From Thermodesulfovibrionia bacterium (lineage in GTDB: Bacteria; Nitrospirota; Thermodesulfovibrionia; UBA6902), in assembly GCA_947258735.1 (NCBI GenBank), contig CAMYJJ010000015.1, positions 1 to 22,462 on the forward strand: a stretch of DNA of 22,462 nt. Direction: 5' to 3'. The stretch's first letter is position 1. Every line of letters starts with the position of its first letter. The notes below the pieces were generated by a model. The model had not been told where the DNA came from. It saw nothing but the letters and a program-made list of their open reading frames with translations, and ran no database searches. Below are positions 1 through 8,018 of the stretch, in pieces. The translations under genes and the position numbers were made by a program.

Positions 1-423
1 GGAGGTAATGAGACCTTTAAATTTTTTTCCTTTTACTATCCCGATTTCGGCAAAAACATGCTGTAATGGCACTGCGCTTGACATATAGTGCCTGCCTACC
101 CTGTCATGTACCTCACAGGAATACACCTCCCTGCTGCTGCCGGTCTCATACACCTTGATCATCAGTTTTAAGGAACCTGTGTCAACGGCCTTTCCCCTGC
201 CATTGAGCAGCCCCTTTGTTATTTCCCAGTAAATAAAGTTCAAATCAACATTTACAGGCATGATAACAAGGGTATCCACGTTATATGCCGAGGGAATGTC
301 ACTGTACGTGGGGGTCTGTTTGATATTCTTTATTTCCCTGTTTTTTTTCGGGCGACCCGGCCTGAGCGCTGTCTTTGTGACAGGGCTTTTTTTTGCCGGT
401 CTGCTCATTTTTTTATGAACCAT
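1..423 (-). CDS. DUF4912 domain protein, 3' part beyond the window
   Basis: I translated this frame by hand; it stays open for 141 codons from an ATG at 421-423 to the window edge, so the C-terminus is missing. Residues 1-35 are basic and low in complexity and include RPGRPKK (21-27), which resembles an AT-hook. From about residue 46 the sequence fits DUF4912, with the hallmark hydrophobic strand ending in IYWEI (64-68) and further strands around LKLMIKVYE. The biochemical function of DUF4912 is not established; the domain often sits near glucan genes or fused to GT4 glycosyltransferases, and a second copy in this window is fused that way (17025-18734). The gene diverges from the glucan synthase at 734. 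A second in-frame ATG at 406-408 is possible; neither start has a strong Shine-Dalgarno. Confidence 0.75.
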   Translation of the reverse strand, partial: MVHKKMSRPAKKSPVTKTALRPGRPKKNREIKNIKQTPTYSDIPSAYNVDTLVIMPVNVDLNFIYWEITKGLLNGRGKAVDTGSLKLMIKVYETGSSREVYSCEVHDRVGRHYMSSAVPLQHVFAEIGIVKGKKFKGLITS

Positions 424-733
424 CGCGTTTCCATGTAACAGTAGTCATTTCTATATTATTATCCAAAATCTTATTACCTCAATAAGACAAGACGTATTCA
501 CCTATCTCAGCATATTCTATTATTATACCTGTTTTTTATATGGATGCACCTTATCCCTGTATGTGATATATTATCTCATACCTTTTTTTATTAGTACTAA
601 AATCTTTTGTAACAGCTGATCATTCCCTGTGTAATATCAGCCGGATGTTGATTTTTCGTCTTGCAGCATTTGAAGAAATGTGTCCTTTCAAGATAGTATA
701 CTGGTCTTATAAACATACATTTCAGAAGGTATC
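424..733. other. divergent intergenic region, DUF4912 gene / glucan synthase
   Basis: This AT-rich spacer of 310 bases separates two divergent genes and should hold both promoters. I see no open reading frame of note, no tandem repeat and no strong hairpin. The only promoter-like element I could pick out faces the synthase and is listed separately. Confidence 0.6.
670..702 (+). promoter_or_regulatory. possible sigma-70-like promoter of the glucan synthase
   Basis: TTGAAG at 670-675 resembles a -35 box. It is followed after 18 bases by TAGTAT (694-699), or after 21 bases by the better -10 match TATACT (697-702). The element lies about 30 bases before the synthase start. Neither combination has both good boxes and ideal spacing. 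Confidence 0.25.
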
Positions 734-2206
734 ATGTTTATTGTAATGATAGCATCAGAATGCGCACCCGTAGCCAAGGTCGGCGGTCTGGCCGATGTGG
801 TCTATGGACTGAGCCGTGAGCTGGAGATCAGGGGCAATGATGTTGAGATAATCCTCCCCAAATATGACTGCATGCGATATGACCAGGTGTATGGACTGCA
901 GGAATCATATAATGATCTCTGGGTCCCCTATTACGACCAGTGGGTGCACTGTACTGTTTACTTCGGGTTTGTCCATGGACGCAAATGCTTTTTTATAGAT
1001 GCACACCATTCGAAAAACTTTTTCAACCGCGGTGTTTTTTACGGACACCATGATGACCCGGAGAGATTTGTTTTCTTTTGCAGGGCAGCCATGGAGTTCA
1101 TGCTGAAGTCAGGCAAAAACCCTGATATCATTCACTGCCATGACTGGCAGACCGGTATTGTCCCTGTTCTTCTGTATGATATTTACAAACAGGTCGGGAT
1201 GAGCCACCCGCGGGCATGCTACACACTGCACAACCTCAAACACCAGGGCCTGGTAGGGGAGTACGTCCTGAGAGAAACCGGGTTGAATAATGCGCCCCAT
1301 TATTTTCATTTCGACAGAATGAGGGACAACATCGACCCCTTTGCATTAAATCTCATGAAGAGCGGGATTGTGTACTCGAATTTTGTGACTACGGTCTCCC
1401 CGACATATGCAGAAGAGATCAAGTATACGGACGAGGGATACGGCCTTGGGCATACGCTGCATGTGCATCAGGGAAAATTCGGGGGCATACTAAACGGTGT
1501 TGATTATGATGTATGGAACCCCGAGACAGACCGGCATATCCCATACAGGTATGGCAGGGACAATCTGGATGTCAAGTACGGGAATAAGGAAGTGCTGCGC
1601 CACAGGTTTCTGTTAAAAAATGAATATAAACCTGTCATCGCGTACATCGGAAGACTGGATTATCAGAAAGGGGTACATCTTATTAAACATGCCATTTTTT
1701 TCGCACTGGAGCACGGCTGCCAGTTTGTGTTATTGGGTTCCGGCCCTGATCACGAGATAAACAGCTATTTCTGGAACCTCAAGCATCATCTTAATGACAA
1801 TCCTGACTGTCATCTTGAGATAGGCTATGATGAAGAGCTTTCACACCTTATATATGCAGGCTCTGACATGGTAATCGTTCCCAGCCTGTTTGAACCCTGC
1901 GGACTGACCCAGCTTATTGCAATGAAATATGGGACAGTCCCTGTTGTACGGGACACCGGCGGATTAAGAGACACTGTGTTTGATGCGGATTATGCACAGA
2001 GGCCATTTAATGAACGCAACGGGTATGTCTTTCATAATTTCAATAATGAAGGACTTGAGTCTGCGTTACATCGTGCCATAGGCATGTGGTATGAATATCC
2101 GGATTATTTCAGGCAATTAATGGAAAACGGTATGAACAGTGATCTGTCCTGGAAACATCCCGGGCAGCATTTCCTGAATATATATGACTATATCAGGGAA
2201 AAGTAA
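734..2206 (+). CDS. glgA: glycogen/starch synthase, GT5, resembling the plant SSIII/SSIV type
   Basis: This cytosolic enzyme transfers glucose from a nucleotide sugar, normally ADP-glucose in bacteria, to the non-reducing end of an alpha-1,4-glucan. The 490 residues match the usual GlgA length. The N-terminal substrate loop is AKVGGLADV (14-22), with KVGGL rather than the common bacterial KTGGL. HCHDW lies at 134-138, the phosphate-binding R307 and K312 are in GRLDYQKG, and the catalytic E387 is in FEPCGLTQL. Stretches such as ERFVFFCRAAMEF, GVHLIKHAI and LSHLIYAGSD strongly recall plant SSIII/SSIV and the bacterial enzymes grouped with them; this is from memory, not an alignment. The ATG has AGAAGG just upstream. 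A short spacer with a repeat follows before an unrelated antiporter gene, so it is probably transcribed alone. Confidence 0.95.
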   Translation: MFIVMIASECAPVAKVGGLADVVYGLSRELEIRGNDVEIILPKYDCMRYDQVYGLQESYNDLWVPYYDQWVHCTVYFGFVHGRKCFFIDAHHSKNFFNRGVFYGHHDDPERFVFFCRAAMEFMLKSGKNPDIIHCHDWQTGIVPVLLYDIYKQVGMSHPRACYTLHNLKHQGLVGEYVLRETGLNNAPHYFHFDRMRDNIDPFALNLMKSGIVYSNFVTTVSPTYAEEIKYTDEGYGLGHTLHVHQGKFGGILNGVDYDVWNPETDRHIPYRYGRDNLDVKYGNKEVLRHRFLLKNEYKPVIAYIGRLDYQKGVHLIKHAIFFALEHGCQFVLLGSGPDHEINSYFWNLKHHLNDNPDCHLEIGYDEELSHLIYAGSDMVIVPSLFEPCGLTQLIAMKYGTVPVVRDTGGLRDTVFDADYAQRPFNERNGYVFHNFNNEGLESALHRAIGMWYEYPDYFRQLMENGMNSDLSWKHPGQHFLNIYDYIREK

Positions 2207-2537
2207 ATATGTGTTCAGTACATCTCCTGTGTTAATGTCTCCCATTGGAACCGAAGGAATAAGGGGGATTTTATAATGGCAATATCAATAATTCCCTCTC
2301 GACCCTCTTTAGGAGAAGCTGTCCGATAATTCAATAAATGGAATCTGTGTCATTCTGAATTTATTTCAGAATCTCATATTTTCAATTATTTGTATATGTT
2401 TTAGATCCTGAAACAAGTTCAGGATGACAATTTTCGCACAACCTCTACTAAAAAGGGGAATAAATGTGCCTTATAATATTCTTTAATATCTTCGTAAGCT
2501 GCTTGTCATTACACAATATCCATGATATGTATCTCTT
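2207..2537. other. intergenic region carrying a double-palindrome repeat
   Basis: This spacer of 331 bases lies between the synthase and antiporter genes on the same strand. It contains the repeat at 2349-2428, listed separately. I see no coding potential and no clear T-rich terminator after the synthase. Confidence 0.6.
2349..2428. repeat. double-palindrome repeat, MITE/REP-like
   Basis: Two small palindromes face each other across about 30 AT-rich bases. The left is ATTCTGAA...TTCAGAAT (2352-2372) and the right is ATCCTGAA...TTCAGGAT (2405-2425). The outer ends GTCATTCTGA (2349-2358) and TCAGGATGAC (2419-2428) are inverted copies with one mismatch, so the whole 80 bp can fold as one imperfect inverted repeat. 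The layout recalls dispersed non-autonomous repeats of intergenic DNA in many bacteria. I cannot check copy number from one window. Confidence 0.6.
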
Positions 2538-3755
2538 ATGATAGTTGAGATGATAATAGATTCCTTTCAGGAGGTCATATCAGCAAATAACTCCATCATA
2601 AACCTGCTCATGGTAATGGTAATTATCTGGACCACCGGTGTGCTCTTTCGCACTATCAGACAACCCCCGGTAATAGGAGAGCTTTTGGCCGGATTCATAT
2701 TCGGGCCGCCTGTGCTGGGCATTATACATCCGGATGAGACCCTGCATGTCCTGTCAGAGCTGGGGATCTTCTTTCTGATGTTTTATGCCGGACTGGAAAC
2801 AAACCCTTTTGAATTAAAGCGGATGACAAAACCTTCACTGTTTGTAGCCATTGGTGGTTTTATACTGCCATTTGGTCTGGGTCTTGGGGCAAGCTATTTC
2901 CTGGACCTTACCCTTATCCAGGCCCTTTTTATCGGAATGGCCCTTTCCATTACCGCCATAGCTGTCAACGCGCGGGTGCTTACAGACATGAAGATGACCC
3001 GGTTTCGTGTAACACCGGTCATTATAGGGGCCTCCATCATAGACGACATCCTCTCTCTTGCGCTCTTCACCATAATTATTGATCTTGCCTCAGGAGACCG
3101 TTCTTTGATCGGTCCCCATCTCTTCATACAGATGTTTAAGGTAGCTGCCTTTTTTGGCATATCTCATTTGATAGGAATGCTGCTTTATCCGAAGTTCAGC
3201 AAATATTTCTCATCCCGCGAAGCAAAGGGGTTCACCTTTGCCCTTATCATGGCCTTAACGTTTGGAGTGCTTGCGGAGATGGCTGGATTACATATCATAC
3301 TTGGAGCATACATGGCCGGCCTCTTCGTGCGTGAAGGCATCGTGAGCAAAGAGCTGTTTCAGAAAATTAGTGACAGGTTTGTATCCATAACGTACGGTTT
3401 TCTGGGCCCCATATTTTTTGTCAGCCTTTCCTTTCATATTGATTTCTCTGTACTCACAAGCCATTTCATACCCCTTTCCATCCTGCTTATTGCCGCTGTT
3501 TTGGGAAAACTTATCGGCTCCGGATCAGGCGCACTCGTCGGAAAGATGAACAGGGGCGAAGCAATGGTCATCGGAGCAGCCATGAACGGGAGAGGTGCGG
3601 TAGAGCTTATCATCGCCTCCATCGGCCTGCAGATGGGGATCATTGATAATATCTATTTTTCGATTCTTATCGTAATCGCTTTCCTCACGACGCTCATGCC
3701 GCCTGTATCGCTGCATCTGCTGTTAAAGAGGGTGCATCTCGTCAAACTTGATTGA
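2538..3755 (+). CDS. CPA2-family cation/proton antiporter, transport domain only
   Basis: This inner-membrane transporter most likely exchanges Na+ or K+ for protons. The 405 residues are almost entirely hydrophobic segments, roughly a dozen. QPPVIGELLAGFIFGPPVLG (42-61) is typical of the Kef/NapA branch of monovalent cation:proton antiporters. The ion-binding pair D169-D170 is in ASIIDD, and NGRGAVEL (350-357) near the C-terminus matches the conserved late transmembrane helix. Two adjacent aspartates suggest an electrogenic exchanger, by analogy with NapA and NhaA. There is no C-terminal TrkA-N or USP domain, unlike KefB and KefC. The start lacks a clear Shine-Dalgarno, and an ATG four codons downstream (2550) is an alternative. 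No functional link to the glucan genes is apparent. Confidence 0.9.
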   Translation: MIVEMIIDSFQEVISANNSIINLLMVMVIIWTTGVLFRTIRQPPVIGELLAGFIFGPPVLGIIHPDETLHVLSELGIFFLMFYAGLETNPFELKRMTKPSLFVAIGGFILPFGLGLGASYFLDLTLIQALFIGMALSITAIAVNARVLTDMKMTRFRVTPVIIGASIIDDILSLALFTIIIDLASGDRSLIGPHLFIQMFKVAAFFGISHLIGMLLYPKFSKYFSSREAKGFTFALIMALTFGVLAEMAGLHIILGAYMAGLFVREGIVSKELFQKISDRFVSITYGFLGPIFFVSLSFHIDFSVLTSHFIPLSILLIAAVLGKLIGSGSGALVGKMNRGEAMVIGAAMNGRGAVELIIASIGLQMGIIDNIYFSILIVIAFLTTLMPPVSLHLLLKRVHLVKLD

Positions 3756-4096
3756 CCTGTTGTCTGTACAGCAAAAAGTTGATTACCGTTTTGACATAAT
3801 ATTACATTCTTCTCCCTCTCCTGAAAAGAGAGATCTTTTTAATACATACATATCATCGGGGTATCAGTAATAATGGAGTTGTTACGAATATCTCATAATC
3901 AGTGATTATATTAGGAGTTAAAATTCTTCATAAGCCCCTCTTGTCAAGTTTTGCAACATTTTGAATTTTAAGGATTAACAGAGTTATCAATGCAGCATGT
4001 TAATGCACATCATTATTGATGCTGTGTACTTATGCTGTAACTATTGTTTTGCATCGAAAATGCCGAATGTAATAGATGTATATCACTTGAATACGC
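3756..4096. other. intergenic region, antiporter / GGDEF gene
   Basis: This spacer of 341 bases is AT-rich. It contains a weak terminator-like hairpin at 3816-3840, listed separately. I see no open frame with coding character and no tandem repeat; the promoter of the GGDEF gene should lie here but no box pair is convincing. Confidence 0.55.
3816..3840 (+). terminator. weak intrinsic terminator after the antiporter gene
   Basis: CTCTC (3816-3820) can pair with GAGAG (3828-3832) around a 7-base loop, and a run of five T follows at 3836-3840. The stem is only 5 bp, so efficiency is doubtful. It is placed 60 bases after the antiporter stop. Confidence 0.35.
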
Positions 4097-5017
4097 ATGG
4101 GTTTAATTATGTCAATTAACACTGACCATAACAAAGTACATATCATAGATTCCATTAAGCGGAGCACAAAATACCTTGCCTGGATTGTCATATTAATTAT
4201 CATACACCTGATTATTGTAAACGTGAAAATTATATTTAATTTAGAGCAACAGATCTCTTCGCTTCAATTAATACTGATGCTATCGACTGCGACGGTGCTT
4301 GTACTTTCAGGTTTTTATTTATCCAGAAAAATATCTCTTAATGCAGTTAATAATCTCATAGAATACAGTAATGAAATTGATATGCTACTCGTCACAAAGG
4401 AGCAGGAAATAATCAAACGTAAATCAGCAGAGGAGAATTTAGCAAAATCCAATGAGGAACTTTCAAAAACAGTAATAGCATTAGAAGAGAACATTGCCAA
4501 GCGTAAGCAGTTAGAAGAACAATTATATACATTATCAATTACCGATGAACTGACGGGGCTTTATAATAGACGGGGGTTCTTTGCCCTGGCCGAGCACAGA
4601 TTAAAAATCGCCAAACGGGAAAATGAAGGACTCTTAATGCTTTATGGTGATGTTGATAATTTTAAAATTGTTAATGATACGCTGGGTCACAAAGAAGGTG
4701 ATGCACTATTAGTCGATATTGCTGATCTTCTCAGAGAAACATATCGGGAAACGGACATTATCGGCCGCCTTGGAGGAGATGAATTTGTAGTTTTTCCGGT
4801 AGGCCGTGATAAGAACGAAATTCAGAAAGTTACTGATAGATTGACGGGCAATATTGAGAACTACAATGCGAAAAGAGAAAATGGGTACAAACTGTCGATC
4901 AGTATTGGAATGGCTCTTTATGAACCGGAAAGCGTAGCTAAATTAGATGGACTGCTTGCTGAGGCAGATAGATTGATGTACGAGCAGAAGAAACGAAATA
5001 AAATGATCCTCGTTTGA
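4097..5017 (+). CDS. membrane-anchored diguanylate cyclase (GGDEF)
   Basis: It probably makes cyclic di-GMP from two GTP at the inner membrane. Two hydrophobic helices (about 27-48 and 56-76) with only a few residues between them anchor it. A charged helical stretch at about 90-145, probably a coiled coil, leads into the GGDEF domain. That domain begins at ITDELTGLYNRRG (148-160), with metal ligand D185 in YGDVDNF and the intact signature GRLGGDEF (223-230). An inhibitory-site motif RETD (217-220) lies five residues before GGDEF, so product inhibition is expected. No periplasmic or cytosolic sensory domain is present, so the signal it senses is not evident. The start could also be M5. Codon use is more AT-rich than in the glucan genes. 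Confidence 0.92.
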   Translation: MGLIMSINTDHNKVHIIDSIKRSTKYLAWIVILIIIHLIIVNVKIIFNLEQQISSLQLILMLSTATVLVLSGFYLSRKISLNAVNNLIEYSNEIDMLLVTKEQEIIKRKSAEENLAKSNEELSKTVIALEENIAKRKQLEEQLYTLSITDELTGLYNRRGFFALAEHRLKIAKRENEGLLMLYGDVDNFKIVNDTLGHKEGDALLVDIADLLRETYRETDIIGRLGGDEFVVFPVGRDKNEIQKVTDRLTGNIENYNAKRENGYKLSISIGMALYEPESVAKLDGLLAEADRLMYEQKKRNKMILV

Positions 5018-5212
5018 AATGTTGTCATTACTTTTCCCTTGTGTTCTTATCAAGATTGTTTTGCAGTGAGCAGTATTCAATATCTTTACTTCATCCTGCA
5101 CAATGTGATAAGATGACGCTGCTTATTTTTTAAGTAGACGCAGAAGAAATTAGAATATGTAATATTTCCATTCATATTAAAGTACGGCATTATGTAGTCC
5201 GTATAATATTCA

Positions 5213-5230
5213 GCCGGTTCTCTAACCGGC
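5213..5230 (+). promoter_or_regulatory. perfect hairpin in the leader of the CBM48 gene
   Basis: GCCGGTT (5213-5219) pairs perfectly with AACCGGC (5224-5230) around a CTCT loop. It ends 18 bases before the GGAG ribosome-binding site of the next gene. A weaker 5-bp inverted repeat, TACGG (5183-5187) with CCGTA (5199-5203), precedes it. No T-run follows, so it is not a normal terminator. It may be an mRNA 5' stabiliser or an operator; the function is unknown. Confidence 0.45.
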
Positions 5231-5258
5231 AAAACAATACATTATAAAGGAGAAGTTA

Positions 5259-5732
5259 ATGAGAAGGACAAGTAAAAAAATATCGTTACAAAAAGAGCGT
5301 TCTAAAAAAATAAAAGGGAGTTCTGGCATTACAAAACAGCAGGCCAGCACAAAGAAATCAAGCCCTAAAAATGGGAATGGCAAAAAACCATCCAAGGGTG
5401 CACGACCGATTAATGATAATGAGATATCAGGTATGAAGAAACAGTATCTGAAATCAAATGGCGCATGCAATGTTACTTTCAGATTACCGAAAGAAGCTGC
5501 ACCTGATGCGCAAGTTGTTGCAATAGTCGGTGATTTTAATAACTGGAATGTAACAGAAAATCAGATGAAAAAACTTAAGAACGGTGATTTCAAATCAACC
5601 CTTACATTACACCCTGACAAGGAATACAGGTTCAGGTACTTCATTGATAGCACTCGCTGGGAAAATGACTGGTGTGCAGATAAATACGTTCCCAATACGT
5701 TTGGTTCTGATGATTCATTGGTTATTGTCTAG
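5259..5732 (+). CDS. small glycogen-binding CBM48 protein with polybasic N-terminus
   Basis: The C-terminal half is a stand-alone CBM48 domain, the fold of isoamylase N-terminal domains and the AMPK beta glycogen-binding domain. VAIVGDFNNWN (87-97) carries the sugar-stacking tryptophan W96. YRFRYFID (123-130) and W134 continue the beta sandwich, and the protein ends in NTFGSDDSLVIV, as many AMPK-like modules do. Residues 1-65 are a disordered-looking tail very rich in Lys, Arg, Ser and Gly. There is no catalytic domain and no signal peptide. I infer a cytosolic glucan-binding protein, perhaps a scaffold or granule coat with a tail that binds nucleic acid, membrane or protein. A clear GGAG (5249-5252) supports the start. 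It is convergent with the GH13 gene. Confidence 0.85.
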   Translation: MRRTSKKISLQKERSKKIKGSSGITKQQASTKKSSPKNGNGKKPSKGARPINDNEISGMKKQYLKSNGACNVTFRLPKEAAPDAQVVAIVGDFNNWNVTENQMKKLKNGDFKSTLTLHPDKEYRFRYFIDSTRWENDWCADKYVPNTFGSDDSLVIV

Positions 5733-5787
5733 GCATATAAAATATGGCGCTTAGATTCAGGTAACTGAACTATGTATGTCACGCATA

Positions 5788-7092
5788 TCAGTCTTCAGAT
5801 GCAGCATCTCGCTCTGTTACAAGCACAATTCCCTGACCCGGCCTGAGTTCATAGGAAAATGGCTCCGGTATAAATTCCATACCATGTTCCGGCGATACGT
5901 CAGTCAACCGGGCCTTTGACTGCAACAGGTCACTCAGTCTCTCAGCATAGAAACTCTGATGGTGATAGATATCTTTATTCAGAATAAGGAGAGCTTCGTC
6001 CTGTGAATGGGTCGATGCCTTCCAGAAAAGAAGTATATTCGGATTATCACACTGAAGAATCTCGGAGGGCGACTCTTCATGAAATACCGTATACGTTTCC
6101 TTGATGTTATTAACGTTTCTGATAAATGAAGTAATATCAACCTCTGTCTCTTCCCAGTCTTCAGGCCTGGTCTTCACAACATGCATTCTCTTGCGGAAAC
6201 CAAACTCAAAACCTGACGGCATCATTGTACCGGCTGAAAAAAGCGCGGTAAAAAGATAGCGCTGCTTCAGACCTTCAATATTGCCGTTCAGTTCTTCATT
6301 GAGTCTGACCGTATCATGGCTTTCAGGGAAACTGATTGACGGCGCTATATCTCTGGTAAGGTTATACTGCTCCATAAGCCATGACCCGCGAAAGTCCCAC
6401 CATTTGGCACTGTTAAAAATATAATCAAAACCGGCGCTGGCAGTCTTCCTCGTCTGGTCAGATGAGCATCCCAATGTCTCTGCAAAAAATATCGTGTCAG
6501 GATATTTCGCCTTTGTCTCCTTTATAAGCCTCTCCCACAGACTCCCCGGAAGCTGGTACGCTGCATCACACCGAAAACCATGAAATCCGAGATCAATTAA
6601 ATACGCTACGACCCTGAGAAAAAATCTGAACATTCCTTCTCTGTCTTTTGTGTTTCTGTGATCAAACTTTGCCAGGTCTCCCCAGACGACTTTCCTTCCG
6701 TTTTCAAGGGCAAACGGATGGGCCACCTTTTCTTTTTTTCTCCACTCAAACCATTCCGGATGTTCAACTATCAGTTCAGAGTCAACGGCACAGTGGTTGA
6801 TGACCAGGTCAATCATCATTTTAAGACCATATTGCTCCGCCTGACTGGTGACCTCTTTTATCTGGTCTTCAGGGCTTAATGAACTGTTCTCATCAATGAA
6901 TAAAGGATTGATCTGAAAATAGTCCTTGATCGAATAAAGACTGCCTGAAAACCCCGTTTCCTGGATAGGATTAACAAACACCCAGTTAAAGCCCATGTCA
7001 GCGGCCCTCTTTATGTGACCTTCCCACTGCCCCGCGCTTCCTGCAAGCAGGGGAAATAAATTATATATGATCATCTTTTCCGGTTGTCTCAT
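5788..7092 (-). CDS. GH13 alpha-amylase-family enzyme, short form
   Basis: It is probably a cytosolic retaining enzyme acting on alpha-1,4- or alpha-1,6-glucan or malto-oligosaccharides. The (beta/alpha)8 barrel motifs are all present: DLVINH (95-100), GFRCDAAY with nucleophile D176, FFAETLG with acid/base E205, and SHDT with transition-state stabiliser D260. The chain has 434 residues and no N-terminal CBM48 or other added domain; a short C-terminal beta domain spans roughly 350-430. There is no signal peptide. GSLYSIKDYFQINP (50-63) recalls intracellular GH13 enzymes, but I cannot assign a subfamily or choose between hydrolase and transferase. The ATG has GGAG at a good distance. It lies last in a minus-strand series after the dikinase and isomerase-like genes, while the CBM48 protein convergent with it could supply a binding module in trans. 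Confidence 0.88.
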   Translation of the reverse strand: MRQPEKMIIYNLFPLLAGSAGQWEGHIKRAADMGFNWVFVNPIQETGFSGSLYSIKDYFQINPLFIDENSSLSPEDQIKEVTSQAEQYGLKMMIDLVINHCAVDSELIVEHPEWFEWRKKEKVAHPFALENGRKVVWGDLAKFDHRNTKDREGMFRFFLRVVAYLIDLGFHGFRCDAAYQLPGSLWERLIKETKAKYPDTIFFAETLGCSSDQTRKTASAGFDYIFNSAKWWDFRGSWLMEQYNLTRDIAPSISFPESHDTVRLNEELNGNIEGLKQRYLFTALFSAGTMMPSGFEFGFRKRMHVVKTRPEDWEETEVDITSFIRNVNNIKETYTVFHEESPSEILQCDNPNILLFWKASTHSQDEALLILNKDIYHHQSFYAERLSDLLQSKARLTDVSPEHGMEFIPEPFSYELRPGQGIVLVTERDAASED

Positions 7093-7112
7093 TTTTTCTC
7101 CTGGTTATTACT

Positions 7113-7210
7113 GATCAGGCACATAGGCTCAAAGTTTTAACAGCAAAACATGGAAATTCTAATTCTGTTCCCTATGTGCCTTTGCGCCTTTGTAACTTTG
7201 TGCCTGATTA
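7113..7210. repeat. inverted repeat enclosing an octamer tandem array
   Basis: Four 8-bp units, TATGTGCC, TTTGCGCC, TTTGTAAC and TTTGTGCC, run head to tail at 7173-7204. GGCACATAGG (7118-7127) is an exact inverted copy of CCTATGTGCC (7171-7180). GATCAGGCAC (7113-7122) is also an inverted copy, with one mismatch, of GTGCCTGATT (7201-7210 region). The element fills most of the spacer between the isomerase-like and GH13 genes and reaches to the stop codon of the former. Confidence 0.55.
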
Positions 7211-7211
7211 T

Positions 7212-8018
7212 TTATTCTTTCCACATATTATACAGCCTGTCCCGTGCTTCATTCAGTAATGAAGGTGGTTCAGGCCACTGTTCAAAAATAATCGATCCTG
7301 AAAATCCGCGTCCGTTCATTCTGTCTATAAATCCTGAAATACCTGAAACATTTTCACCTGCAGGTCCGGTAAAGAGCGGAAGATGGCTGTCGCTGTCACC
7401 ATAGTTCTCATGCATATGAATATGAATAATCGGAACTGCAGGGTCCAGCAGATCAAGAAATTTCAAATAATTATTCCGGCTGAAGCTGGACAGGTTGGCA
7501 TGGCCAAGGTCCAGACACATGCCAACCTTTTCCTGTGATGTAATGTTCCGCTCTCGTATAATGTTAAATAAATTATTGAAATCTTTGGGGACCGTAAATA
7601 CGGTATTCTCAATGGCCATCCTGAGTCCTGCCTCCTCAATCTCTCTGATGACAGGAGTTATGGTATCCACAAAATGCTCAATTCCTTTCTCAATACAGAG
7701 ATGCGTATTGATAAGCGTTGCCCCTATCTCCCTGGCAAAGTCGATATCCCTGAGCATTACATCTAATTTGCCAGGTTCACACATCTCGGCCTGTAACGAC
7801 GAATGAACAGAAAGGGCTATATCATGTTTATCAGCAATGGCCCTGATATGAGACCGGGTCTTTATAGCTATATCATTGACGTCCCACCCATCACTCATAT
7901 TCTGTTTATCAGGAAACCACTCAAATGCATCAAACCCGTTTTCTACGGCATACTCAAAGGGCGCCATTACGTCTGATGCAGAAAAAGCTGTCTGGTTTCC
8001 AATCCTGATCTTCTTCAA
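7212..8018 (-). CDS. sugar phosphate isomerase/epimerase-like TIM-barrel protein
   Basis: The 268 residues fit the AP-endonuclease-2/xylose-isomerase-like TIM-barrel family, which contains sugar and inosose isomerases, epimerases and dehydratases. Likely divalent-metal ligands are E137 in AIENT, D170 and H173 in CLDLGHAN, H203 in HIHMHEN and E246 in FEQWP. The substrate cannot be read from sequence. The only start that keeps the first strand (IRIGNQTAF) is a TTG at 8016-8018; it has no Shine-Dalgarno and is immediately preceded by an array of 7-bp repeats. It lies between the dikinase and GH13 genes on the same strand, spaced by 91 and 119 bases that hold repeats, so co-transcription is possible but not certain. 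A role in sugar release from the glucan is inference from position only. Confidence 0.85.
   Translation of the reverse strand: MKKIRIGNQTAFSASDVMAPFEYAVENGFDAFEWFPDKQNMSDGWDVNDIAIKTRSHIRAIADKHDIALSVHSSLQAEMCEPGKLDVMLRDIDFAREIGATLINTHLCIEKGIEHFVDTITPVIREIEEAGLRMAIENTVFTVPKDFNNLFNIIRERNITSQEKVGMCLDLGHANLSSFSRNNYLKFLDLLDPAVPIIHIHMHENYGDSDSHLPLFTGPAGENVSGISGFIDRMNGRGFSGSIIFEQWPEPPSLLNEARDRLYNMWKE

Noticed and set aside
3756..4096. Possible small RNA or riboswitch before the GGDEF gene
   Set aside because: I found no conserved riboswitch core, such as a cyclic di-GMP aptamer, and only weak AT-rich pairings.
5756..5769. TTCAG-GTAA-CTGAA as a two-way terminator between the CBM48 and GH13 genes
   Set aside because: The stem is only five mostly weak pairs with no T-run, which is too little to call.
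7150..7404. 84-codon plus-strand frame beginning in the spacer before the GH13 gene
   Set aside because: It crosses the octamer array and then runs antisense to the isomerase-like gene; it has no domain, and its hydrophobic start comes from repeat DNA.
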